A stretch of 36,893 nucleotides of DNA from NCBI GenBank assembly GCA_022565155.1, contig JADFKB010000014.1, positions 1-36,893 of the forward strand, read 5' to 3'. Positions 24,395 through 32,700 of this stretch are shown one piece after another. Source of the stretch: Chloroflexota bacterium. Lineage in GTDB: Bacteria > Chloroflexota > Dehalococcoidia > DSTF01 > RBG-16-68-14. The notes under the pieces were generated by a model, which saw only the letters and a list, made by a program, of their open reading frames with translations, made no database searches and was not told the origin of the DNA. How positions within the stretch are numbered: position 1 is the first letter of the stretch; each line of letters opens with the position of its first letter. Both the position numbers and the translations under genes were made by a program.

Positions 24395-24482
24395 TTGACA
24401 CACCTGCTATACTGGCGGTTGTTGCATTTACAGCAGGAGGCGGCGAATGCACGTAGTTCTGAAACCTAGCGTTGTTCTGCTG
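24395..24482 (+). repeat. Duplicated promoter, leader and signal-peptide module, copy 2
   Basis: The second copy of the 88-base module at 22740-22827. It includes TTGACA (24395-24400), TGCTATACT (24405-24413), the same leader with AGGAGG, the ATG at 24447 and the first twelve codons of an unrelated protein. Confidence 0.85.
24405..24413 (+). promoter_or_regulatory. Extended -10 TGCTATACT, cohesin-like/dockerin gene 1
   Basis: TGCTATACT is followed by a 33-base stretch with AGGAGG before the ATG at 24447. It is the same element and spacing as at 22750. Confidence 0.6.
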
Positions 24483-25451
24483 GCGGTGTTTGCCCTCGTT
24501 CTCGTGGGGGCGCTCATGGCTCGCCTGGATGGAGCGTCAGCCGCCGGCGGAGGACCGGAGATGCGGCTAACAGCCAACGGCTGCATTGCCGGCTGCACGT
24601 TCGCGACCGGCGAGAGTTTCACGCTGGCAGTCGATATCGTCACAGCCCCGGCAGCAGGCTATGTCGCTGTACAGTCCTTCATCGACTATGGCGACGATCT
24701 CATCTACGACATCGACGGTCAGTTAGCTGAGGACGAGATCGTGTGGATGGATCTAGACACCCGCGTCGCAGTACGGGCATCTCTCGGAGCCGGGCTCGTC
24801 AATCACGGCGGCCTGAGTGGCCAGATTCCTCCGCTGCCTGTAAGCACGGACACCGGCAACTTCGTCGAAATCAAGATGGCCTGTTCAGCAGGCGACACCA
24901 GCACGCAGGTGGATCTCCTGCCGTTAGGCGACCAGCAGACTGTCACCAGTGGTACCGCCTTTGCTGAGGCAGATATCGTCACGCAAGTAACACCCAAGGT
25001 CAGCGGCTTGCTGATCCATTGCGGCGCCGGCGGGCCGCTGGACACGCCAACGCCGACGCCCACACAGACATTTACACCAACGCAGACGTTTACACCGGCA
25101 TCAACGTCAACACCAGGGCCGACGTCATCGCCGACGCCTTTCATAATACCTCCGGCGGTACAGACAAGGGTAAGGGAGTTGTTTTTCTCGACGCCAACGC
25201 CAGGCGGTCCGGCCGACGTTACCGTCGCCTTCGCCCCCATAGCCGCTCTCCCATCGACAGGGGATGGGACCTGCAGCAACACGTTCGATGCCATCGGCGC
25301 CACATCCGTTCTTCAGTTACACGCCGTGCTCCTGTCGGATTTCCCGTGCCCTGAAGCCGCAGACGTCAACGGCGACGGTCTCACTAACTCGCTAGACGCG
25401 GCGCTGATCCTCCAGGCCAGCGCTGGGCTTTTGGCGACCCTGCCGCCGTAG
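24447..25451 (+). CDS. Exported cohesin-like/dockerin protein 1
   Basis: A 334-residue protein: signal peptide (about 1-32), then a beta-sandwich-like domain (FTLAVDIVTAPAAGYVAVQS, FIDYGDDLIYD, DEIVWMD, GNFVEIKMACSAG, ending VSGLLIHC near 190), a Thr/Pro linker with a TQTFTPTQTFTP repeat, and a C-terminal dockerin. The first dockerin loop is degenerate (GDGTCSNTFDAIGA lacks Asp at positions 5 and 12) and the second is intact (ADVNGDGLTNSLDAALILQ). The N-domain pattern resembles cohesins or the related carbohydrate-binding beta-sandwiches; this is an inference. It is paralogous to the genes at 26640 and 27815 but more diverged. It probably acts outside the cell as a structural or adaptor protein. 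Confidence 0.8.
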   Translation: MHVVLKPSVVLLAVFALVLVGALMARLDGASAAGGGPEMRLTANGCIAGCTFATGESFTLAVDIVTAPAAGYVAVQSFIDYGDDLIYDIDGQLAEDEIVWMDLDTRVAVRASLGAGLVNHGGLSGQIPPLPVSTDTGNFVEIKMACSAGDTSTQVDLLPLGDQQTVTSGTAFAEADIVTQVTPKVSGLLIHCGAGGPLDTPTPTPTQTFTPTQTFTPASTSTPGPTSSPTPFIIPPAVQTRVRELFFSTPTPGGPADVTVAFAPIAALPSTGDGTCSNTFDAIGATSVLQLHAVLLSDFPCPEAADVNGDGLTNSLDAALILQASAGLLATLPP

Positions 25452-25470
25452 CCACACGCCCGCTGCTGGC

Positions 25471-25476
25471 TATACT
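25471..25476 (+). promoter_or_regulatory. TATACT -10 element for leaderless azlC
   Basis: TATACT ends 5 bases before the GTG at 25482. Transcription starting at the normal distance would begin at the start codon, so the mRNA is probably leaderless. No ribosome-binding site is seen. The same junction exists as a relic at 22669. Confidence 0.6.
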
Positions 25477-25481
25477 GGGCC

Positions 25482-26219
25482 GTGGCCGCCCAGTCCCCCC
25501 AGCCCCAGCCGCTGTCGCGCCGCGCCGAGCTGCTCGCCGGCATGCGCGGCCAACTGCCGCTGCTGCTCGGCGTCGCGCCGTTCGGCATGGCCTACGGCGC
25601 GTACGCTATCGAGTCGGGGCTCTCCGGTGAGCTGACGCAGGCGATGTCGGCCATTGTCTTCGGCGGGGCGAGCCAGTTCGTCGGCGTCCAGCTCATCGCC
25701 TCTGGTGTGCCCGGCGCGATGATCGTGCTGGCGACGCTGCTGGTCAACCTGCGCCACCTGCTCTACAGCGCATCGCTCGCGCCGCAAGTCGACCACCTGA
25801 ACCGGCGCTGGCGCTGGCTGCTCGCCTACCTGTTGACCGACGAAGCGTACGCCGTCTCGATGTCGCGGCTGTCGCGCGATAACGAATCGCCGCACCGGCA
25901 CTGGTTCGTCCTCGGCGCGGGCGTCGCGCTCTGGGCGACGTGGCAGATGACGACGAGCCTGGGCATCCTGCTCGGTGCGGCGCTGCCCGATAGCTGGTCG
26001 CTCGATTTCGCGCTGCCGCTGACGTTCCTGGCGCTGCTGATGCCGGTGCTGACCAGCCGGCCTGCATTTGGCGCGGCGGCGGCGGCGGGCCTCGTCGCCG
26101 TCATCGGCTTCGATTGGCCGTACGGCATCGCCCTCGTCGTCGCCATCGGCGCGGGGTTGCTGGCGGGCGTCGCGCTCGACCGCGCGCTCCCCGGCGAGCG
26201 TCGGCGGGAGCTGATATGA
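25482..26219 (+). CDS. azlC: Branched-chain amino acid exporter subunit AzlC
   Basis: A 245-residue AzlC protein. The family landmarks are LLLGVAPFGMAYGAYAIESGL near the N-terminus, MSAIVFGGASQFVGVQLIA, and NLRHLLYSASLAPQ in the middle, with about seven membrane segments. With AzlD it forms a membrane exporter for branched-chain or related amino acids. The start is GTG 25482, immediately after TATACT, and the gene overlaps azlD by 4 bases (ATGA). It interrupts the dockerin cluster without being part of that theme, and its 5' junction has been copied to 22643-22715, which suggests that the cluster expanded around it. Confidence 0.93.
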   Translation: MAAQSPQPQPLSRRAELLAGMRGQLPLLLGVAPFGMAYGAYAIESGLSGELTQAMSAIVFGGASQFVGVQLIASGVPGAMIVLATLLVNLRHLLYSASLAPQVDHLNRRWRWLLAYLLTDEAYAVSMSRLSRDNESPHRHWFVLGAGVALWATWQMTTSLGILLGAALPDSWSLDFALPLTFLALLMPVLTSRPAFGAAAAAGLVAVIGFDWPYGIALVVAIGAGLLAGVALDRALPGERRRELI

Positions 26220-26536
26220 CGCTCTGGCTGACCGTCGCCGGCATGGGGGCGGTGACGTATGCGATCCGGCTGTCGGTACTCGTCTTCGTCAGCCACGACG
26301 CGCTGCCCGCCGCCGCCCGCGACGCGCTGCGCTTCGTCATGCCCGCCGTGCTGCTGGCGATTATCCTGCCGGCGGTGCTGTACGTCGGTGAGAACCAGAC
26401 GTTCGATCTCTCGATCGGCAACCAGCGCCTCGCCGCGGCCTGCATCGCGGCGGCCGTCGCCTGGGCGGCGAAGAACGTCTGGCTGACAGTATCGACGGGG
26501 ATGGCGGCGCTCTGGCTGCTCCAGTGGGCCTGGTAA
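26216..26536 (+). CDS. azlD: Branched-chain amino acid exporter subunit AzlD
   Basis: A 106-residue protein with three to four membrane segments and the AzlD pattern: GMGAVTYAIRLSVLVF at the start, ALRFVMPAVLLAIILPAVL in the middle, RLAAACIAAAVAWAAKNVW near the end. It is the small partner of AzlC and is translationally coupled to it through the ATGA overlap at 26216-26219. The azlC frame ends here, so the start is well defined. Confidence 0.93.
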   Translation: MTLWLTVAGMGAVTYAIRLSVLVFVSHDALPAAARDALRFVMPAVLLAIILPAVLYVGENQTFDLSIGNQRLAAACIAAAVAWAAKNVWLTVSTGMAALWLLQWAW

Positions 26537-26624
26537 CGGCTCTGGCCGTAGCTTCGTTCTTAGCGTAGATGGAGAGGAGCGGCCATCGCAGCGTGCTAAG
26601 CGACATAGCTGCCCGCACCAGACT

Positions 26625-26633
26625 TGGTATACT
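26625..26633 (+). promoter_or_regulatory. Extended -10 TGGTATACT for a leaderless mRNA
   Basis: TATACT (26628-26633) with an upstream TGG lies 6 bases before the ATG at 26640. This puts the transcription start at or next to the ATG. There is no ribosome-binding site. Confidence 0.65.
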
Positions 26634-26639
26634 GTTCCC

Positions 26640-27743
26640 ATGCTGGCGCTCTTGAGGGGGAGCGCGGGTTTATGCTTGACGGGAGCGCTGGCGGTGCTTG
26701 TCCTGATGGTGGCGGGTGTGACCGTGGGACAAGCGGGCGAACAAGGGCCGGAACCGAGTCGAGGGGGGATGCGTTCGGAGGCAGCCGGCGCAACGCCGAC
26801 GTGCCCGACAGAGGCCTGTATGGCGCTGACAGTGAAAGGCGGCACGTGCGTCGATGCGGCGTGCACAGTTTCAAACGGCCAGAAGTTTACGCTTGCAGTC
26901 GAGGTTGAGGTTGCACCCGCCGGCGGCTATCTTGCGGCCCAGACGTGGGTGGAATACGGCAGCCAACTGACGTATAACCCGGTGGCACTGGCGGACGAGA
27001 TCGTCTGGCCGGATTGTTTGGGGCCCGCCGTGCGTTCGGAGACGAATACGGCAGTCGCGCATGGCTGTCTCACAGGTATCAGTCTTACACCGCTGCTGAG
27101 CACCTATACTGGGAACATCGTCGAGCTATCATTCACCTGCTCCTCCGGCCCTAGTAGCACGGAGTTGCGCCTGGTACCACTCGGTGAGTCGCCGGCGAAC
27201 AACCATGGCGCGGCATTTGCATTTGCCCCTGGCGCCGCCAATCAGGTTGTTCCCAGCGTGCGCGATCTGACTGTCCACTGCGCCGCACCGGTCTCCACAC
27301 CCACCGGCACCCTGCCCGCCACGCCTGTTAGCTCAGCTACGCCGATGCCTACTGACGGAGCAACTGCCACCGCGCCCGCCACGCCTGTAGAGACGCCCAT
27401 TGCAACGCCGACTGCCACGCCCGCCGCCACGGTCACACTGGGTGGCCCGCCGACCGCATCGCCGACTGCCACGCCCGTGCCGGTGGAGACGCCCGTGCCG
27501 ACGAGGACGTCACCACTGGTGCCAACCAGTACACCTGTGCAGTTGAGTCTGCCCGTCGGCGATGCGAACTGTAGCGGCTTCGTCGACGCGGGCGATGCCA
27601 CGTTTATCCTGCAGTGGTGGGCGGGCCTGGTGGCTGTGTTGCATTGTCCCGCCGACGCCAACGGCGACGGCACGCTCAGCATTCTGGATGCCACGGTGAT
27701 CCTGCAGTTCGCCGCGGGCCTCATCAGCACGCTGCCGCCGTAG
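26640..27743 (+). CDS. Exported cohesin-like/dockerin protein 2
   Basis: A 367-residue protein: signal peptide (about 1-32), a short linker, a Cys-rich beta-sandwich-like domain (TCVDAACTVSNGQKFTLAVE, TWVEYGSQLTYNP, DEIVWPDC, HGCLTG, ELSFTCSSGPSSTELRLVPL, ending LTVHC), a long Ala/Thr/Pro linker of about 90 residues, and a dockerin. Calcium loop 1 is GDANCSGFVDAGDATFILQ (Ser at position 5) and loop 2 is ADANGDGTLSILDATVILQ. Pairs of Cys in the N-domain suggest disulfides, as expected outside the cell. It is a close paralogue of the next gene. The mRNA is probably leaderless. A cohesin role is an inference; a carbohydrate-binding role is the main alternative. Confidence 0.8.
   Translation: MLALLRGSAGLCLTGALAVLVLMVAGVTVGQAGEQGPEPSRGGMRSEAAGATPTCPTEACMALTVKGGTCVDAACTVSNGQKFTLAVEVEVAPAGGYLAAQTWVEYGSQLTYNPVALADEIVWPDCLGPAVRSETNTAVAHGCLTGISLTPLLSTYTGNIVELSFTCSSGPSSTELRLVPLGESPANNHGAAFAFAPGAANQVVPSVRDLTVHCAAPVSTPTGTLPATPVSSATPMPTDGATATAPATPVETPIATPTATPAATVTLGGPPTASPTATPVPVETPVPTRTSPLVPTSTPVQLSLPVGDANCSGFVDAGDATFILQWWAGLVAVLHCPADANGDGTLSILDATVILQFAAGLISTLPP
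26736..26798 (+). repeat. Direct repeat in paralogous genes, copy 1
   Basis: This 63-base segment just after the signal peptide is identical to 27911-27973 at 60 positions by eye. It encodes the GEQGPEPSR region. The rest of the two genes is less alike at DNA level, which points to recent duplication or gene conversion. Confidence 0.75.
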
Positions 27744-27798
27744 CGAGGAGGCCGTCCGGAAGCATCCGTTCGCTCGCCTCTGAACGACATAACCGTGC

Positions 27799-27807
27799 TG
27801 CTATACT
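27799..27807 (+). promoter_or_regulatory. Extended -10 TGCTATACT for a leaderless mRNA
   Basis: TGCTATACT ends 7 bases before the ATG at 27815, the distance at which transcription normally starts. No ribosome-binding site is present between them. Confidence 0.65.
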
Positions 27808-27814
27808 TGTGCCC

Positions 27815-28921
27815 ATGCATGCACTCTTGAAGCCGGGCGTTGCACTGTTGGTGACGGGAGCGTTGGCTGTGTTCGGCTTGGTGGCTGCGGGTGTGGCGCT
27901 GGGAGAAACAGGCGAACAAGGGCCGGAACCGAGTCGAGCGGGGATGCGTTCGGAGGTAGCCGGCGTAACGCCGCCGCCGTGCCCGGCAGAGGCGTGCATG
28001 GCGCTGACGGTGAAAAACGGCGGCACATGCGCCGATGGGGCGTGCACAGTTTCAACCGGCGATAAGTTTACGCTTGCAGTCGAGATCGAGGTTGCACCCG
28101 CCGACGGCTACATCTTGGCCCAGACGTGGATCGATTTCGGCATCCAACTGACGTATAACCCGGCGGTGGCACGGGCAGACGAGATCGTCTGGCCGGATTG
28201 CTTGGCCTTTACCGCCGTGCGTTCGGAGACGGATACGTCAGTCGCCCACGGCTGCCTGTCTGGGCTGGTTCCGCCACTTTCGCCGAGTACCTATATTGGC
28301 AACTTCGTCGAGCTGTCATTCACCTGCTCCTCCGGTCCTAGTAGCACGGAGTTGCGCCTTGTGCCGCTCGGTGAGTCGCCGGCGGACACGAGTGGTACAG
28401 CCTTTGCTGTTCGTGTCTCTGATCCGGCTGCTCCCACCAATCCGATTGTTCCCAGCGTGCGCGATCTGACTGTCCAGTGCACCGCACCGACCGCCACGGC
28501 CACCGGCACCCTACCCGCCACGCCTGCTAGCTCAGCTACGCCGACGCCCGCTGGCGTAACGACAGCGACCCCGCCCGGCACGCCTGTAGAGACGCCCATT
28601 GCAACGCTCACCGGTGGGACAACGGCCACGCCTACGTTCACCACCACCGCTACGCCCGCCGCCACACCCACCGCGCCCGCCACGACATCCGAGCCGTCGC
28701 CAACTCCCACGCTAGCAGCAACGCTGGTAGGCGACGCGAACTGTGACGTCAACGTCGACCCCATCGACGCGGCGTTCATCCTCCAGTGGAGCGCCCGGCT
28801 GCTCGCCGTGCTGCCCTGCCCGGCCAACGCCGATGCCAGCGGCAACGGCATCGTCAACCCGCTGGATGCCGCGCTCATCCTTCAGTTCAGCTCCCGGCTG
28901 ATCGGAACGCTGCCGCCGTAG
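27815..28921 (+). CDS. Exported cohesin-like/dockerin protein 3
   Basis: A 368-residue tandem paralogue of the previous gene with the same order: signal peptide, Cys-rich beta-sandwich-like domain (GTCADGACTVSTGDKFTLAV, TWIDFGIQLTYNP, DEIVWPDC, ELSFTCSSGPSSTELRLVPL), Thr/Ala/Pro linker, dockerin. Loop 1 is GDANCDVNVDPIDAAFILQ and loop 2 is ADASGNGIVNPLDAALILQ, both with partly altered calcium positions. The start at ATG 27815 is set by TATACT 7 bases upstream and by the signal peptide. The frame is open farther 5', but that part overlaps the preceding gene and is not a signal sequence. It ends ALILQFSSRLIGTLPP, like its neighbours. Confidence 0.82.
   Translation: MHALLKPGVALLVTGALAVFGLVAAGVALGETGEQGPEPSRAGMRSEVAGVTPPPCPAEACMALTVKNGGTCADGACTVSTGDKFTLAVEIEVAPADGYILAQTWIDFGIQLTYNPAVARADEIVWPDCLAFTAVRSETDTSVAHGCLSGLVPPLSPSTYIGNFVELSFTCSSGPSSTELRLVPLGESPADTSGTAFAVRVSDPAAPTNPIVPSVRDLTVQCTAPTATATGTLPATPASSATPTPAGVTTATPPGTPVETPIATLTGGTTATPTFTTTATPAATPTAPATTSEPSPTPTLAATLVGDANCDVNVDPIDAAFILQWSARLLAVLPCPANADASGNGIVNPLDAALILQFSSRLIGTLPP
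27911..27973 (+). repeat. Direct repeat in paralogous genes, copy 2
   Basis: The second copy of the 63-base segment at 26736-26798, with three differences by eye. It lies at the same place relative to the ATG. Confidence 0.75.
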
Positions 28922-28998
28922 TCCGTCGAACTGTTTACAACGACGGTCTTCGGCCACAATGATGTCTTTCCCTAACTGGCATGGGTTCGATAGCATGA

Positions 28999-29769
28999 AT
29001 GTCGATGGCCCCAGACACCTCCTGGCCCGATGGCGCTGCTGCGGCAGACGCGATCATCGAGGCGACGGACGTTACCAAGACGTACGATACCGGCCGCGTG
29101 CAGGTGCGCGCGTTGCGCGGCGTCTCGCTCACCGTCCGCCGCTCGGAGATGGTGGCGATCATGGGGCCTTCCGGTTGCGGCAAGACGACGCTGCTCAACT
29201 GCCTGAGCGGGCTGGACGTGATCGATAGCGGGCGCATCTTGATCGAAGGCGTCGACATCAACAACCTCTCGGACAACCGGAAGACGGAGTATCGCGCCAA
29301 GCGGATGGGCTTCGTCTTCCAGTTCTACAACCTGCTGCCCGTCCTCTCCGCGGTCGAAAACGTGGAGCTGCCGCTGCTCGTCGGCGGTGTCGGCGCGGCC
29401 GAGGCGCGAGAGAGGGCGCTGGCGGCGATGGAGCAGGTGCATCTGACCGACTGGGCCACGCACAAGCCGGCCGAACTCTCCGGCGGCCAGCGCCAGCGCG
29501 TGACGATCGCGCGGTCGCTCGTCAATAACCCGGCGATCGTCTGGGCCGACGAGCCGACAGGCGATCTGGATAGCGCCACTGCGGACGAGGTCATGGAGCT
29601 GATCTTGAGGCTGAATGCCAGCCAGGGCCAAACGTTCGTCATCGTCACCCACGCGCGGGAGGTAGCGGAGAAGACCGACCGCATCGTCCAGATGGTGGAT
29701 GGGCTGATCGTCGACGAGCAGGAGACCGGCCGCAGAACCGCGAGTACTGCGCCGGCGCGGAGTCAGTAG
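28999..29769 (+). CDS. ABC transporter ATPase (MacB/LolD type)
   Basis: A 256-residue ATPase. It has Walker [10 protein letters not shown] (56-64), a Q-loop in [21 protein letters not shown], signature LSGGQRQRV, Walker [14 protein letters not shown] and a switch His in VIVTHARE. The FQFYNLLP and EPTGDLDS motifs place it in the LolD/MacB/FtsE group that powers mechanotransmission-type transporters rather than substrate channels. It is followed after 9 bases by an FtsX permease gene, its obvious partner. The start could be 28999 or the ATG at 29005, and no clear ribosome-binding site distinguishes them. It lies directly after the dockerin cluster on the same strand. Confidence 0.92.
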   Translation: MSMAPDTSWPDGAAAADAIIEATDVTKTYDTGRVQVRALRGVSLTVRRSEMVAIMGPSGCGKTTLLNCLSGLDVIDSGRILIEGVDINNLSDNRKTEYRAKRMGFVFQFYNLLPVLSAVENVELPLLVGGVGAAEARERALAAMEQVHLTDWATHKPAELSGGQRQRVTIARSLVNNPAIVWADEPTGDLDSATADEVMELILRLNASQGQTFVIVTHAREVAEKTDRIVQMVDGLIVDEQETGRRTASTAPARSQ

Positions 29770-29778
29770 GGCCGGGTC

Positions 29779-32700
29779 ATGGACAGCATGTTCGGCCTTT
29801 CAATGAACATCATCATGTGGGTGCTGCTGGGTGTGCTCGGCATCGCTCTGTCCGCCGTCGGCTACGTCATCGTGCGTTCGCGAGTGATGTTCATCATGGG
29901 CGTGCGCAACATGCCGCGCCGGGTAGCCCAGACGACGCTGATCATCATCGGCCTCATGCTGAGCACGCTGATCATCGCCGCCGCATTCACCACCGGCGAT
30001 ACGGTCAACTACAGCCTGAGCGCTACCTCCTACGGGCTGTTAGGCCACACGGACGAGTGGGTGGTGCTTGCCGCCGAACAGGACGGGCCGCCCCGCGACA
30101 TCGAGTCGTCGATCTCACAGGAGACCACCGATGGGCTGAGGGCCGCGCTGAGCCAAGCCAGCATCTCGGAGATAGACGGCGTTCTGCCGGTGTTGCGAGG
30201 AGACGTGCCGGTGATCAATCCGCGCAGCCGGCAGAGTGAGCCCGTTGTCAACATCGCCGGCCTGGACACCGCATCGCTGGATGGATTCCCGGACATCGTC
30301 TCGATCGACAGCGGAGAAGTTCTCGATGTCGGTGCGCTGGCGGCAAACGAGGTCTACATGAACGAGAGCGCCGCGGACGATCTGGCAACAGAGGTTGGCG
30401 ATCGGATCCAGGTATTCGTTCAGAACGAGCGGCACGAATTCATCGTCGTGGACATCGTGACTGACACCATTCTTTCGGGCGTCGGCGACTTCGGTGACAA
30501 GGCCGGGTTGGTGACCAGGCTCGATACGCTGCAAGCGCTCTTCCAGCGGCCCGGCGAAGTGAGCTTTATCCTCATCTCCAACAAAGGCGGCATACGCGGC
30601 GGCCTGGAGCTCACGGATGATGTGCTTGCCGGCGTGCGCCCGGTCCTAGCCACGGCTGACTTGGACGGCGAGGCGCTGTCGATCTACGACGTGAAGCGTG
30701 ACCTGGTCGAGAGTTCCGAACTGGCGGGCAACATCATGACTACCTTCTTCCTCATCTTCGGCCTCTTCTCGATCGCCGCCGGCATGCTCTTGATCGTGAT
30801 GATCTTCGTCATGCTGGCGGCGGAGCGAAAACCAGAGCTGGGGATGGCGCGGGCCGTTGGCACTAAGCGCAGCCACCTGATGCAGATGTTCATGTCGGAG
30901 GGGATGGCCTACAACATGCTCGCCGCCATGGTCGGCGTCGGGCTGGGCGTCCTCGTCGCCGTTGGCATCGCGAACATCATGGGGCGCATCTTCGGCGACT
31001 TCTTTACCATCACACCGCACGTCACGGCCCGCAGCCTGATCGTCTCCTACAGTCTGGGCGTGGTGCTGACGTTCGTCACCGTCACCTTCGCCTCATGGCG
31101 CACCTCCAACCTGAACATCGTCGCCGCCATCCGCGACCTTCCTGAAACCGAGGCGCCGAACCCGGAAGCGGGGACGCTGCGCGGCTACCTGCGCGGTCTG
31201 CTCAACGCCGCTGTCGTTGTTCTCACCATGCCCATAGGGCCGCTGGTGTTGATGTTGCACGGCCACACGTTTGGGTTCCCCAAGCGTGAGCGCGAGTACG
31301 GCGAGCAGATCCCGCTCTGGCCGTTCATCGTGCTGCCGCTGGCGCCGTTCTACCTGGTGGCGCTGCTGATCGTGACGCTGACGCGCGATCGTAAGCCAGA
31401 GGGGATGCCGATCTGGCTGGTGCTTAGTGGCGTCGTCCTCCCGCCCGTGGGTCTCGTGTTGGTGGCGTTGCAGGATCGAGGTCGCCCGATCGCTTGGTCT
31501 GCCGGCTTCGCGACGCTGGGCGTCATATTCGGCGGCCTGCTGATCCAGGTAGGCCTGGCCAGCGATACGACGTTTCCGTTTGCGCTGGGCTCCTCGCTCG
31601 CCGGGTTTGGACTGGCGGCGGTCTTAGTCTTCTTCGGCCTGAGGGACCGGCCTGTATTCACCGCCACGGGCGTGATCCTCGTCGTCTTCTGGGGGTTGAT
31701 CGCGGGCGGGCGGCTGGAGCCTATATTCGGGGAACTCGAAGGCGGCATCGAGATGTTCTTCCTGAGCGGCATTGTGATGGTCACGGCATCTACATTCGTG
31801 ACGGTCTACAACATCGACATCGTCTTGGCCGTGCTTTCTCGCGTCGGTGGCCTGTTCGGACCGATCCTGCCGGCGATGAAGACCGCTGTCGCCTATCCGC
31901 TGGCGAGCCGGTTCCGCACCGGCATGATGATGGCGATGATCTCGCTGGTGATTTTCGCGCTGACGATGATGTCGACGATGAACCTCAACTTCGACAGGCT
32001 TTTCCTGAACGATAGCGCCCGCGGCGGCTGGGACATTATTGTTGAAGAAAACCCGAACAACCCGATCGATGACCTGGCCGCCGCGCTGGAGGCGGAGGAT
32101 TCCACCGCCGCGGAGAGCTTCCGCGCCGTCGGCCGCATCGATATCGCACGGGAACCGCGCGTGCGCCAGATGAATATCGGTGTGGAAGAATTCGATGAGT
32201 ATCCGGTCGTCGGCGCCGATATCGGCTTCGTTGAAGGGGGCGACGTTCCGCTCTCCGCCCGCGCCGTTGGCTACGAGAGCGACGCGGAGGTCTGGCAGGC
32301 GCTGGCTGTACGCAGCGACGTTGCTGTCGTCGACCGCTTCGCCGTGGAGAGCGGCGGGTTCGACATTGGCGATCACGCGCACTTCGGCATTAGCGGCATC
32401 GACCCGGAAGCCGATGTCTTCGACGGTGTGCGGTTGCAGGTGCGGGACGAGATCACAGGCCTTAGCAGGCAAGTGGAGGTGATCGGCGTCATCGAATTGG
32501 GCGCCAGCGCCAGCTTCTTCGGCATCTTCATCTCATCAAACGCGTTCCTGGCCACATTTGGTGAGCCGTTCGTATCGATTCACGTTGTAGCGCTGGACGA
32601 CCCGGGCGACTCGCAAACGATCGCGCGGGAGATAGAGGCCACGCTGTTAACCGGCGGCGTACAGGCTGAATCTCTGAAGAAGCTGATCGATGACGACCAG

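Noticed and set aside
20919-28921. A classical cellulosome
   Set aside because: No glycoside hydrolase, carbohydrate esterase, CBM3 or multi-cohesin scaffoldin is visible. Only dockerins and uncertain cohesin-like domains are present.
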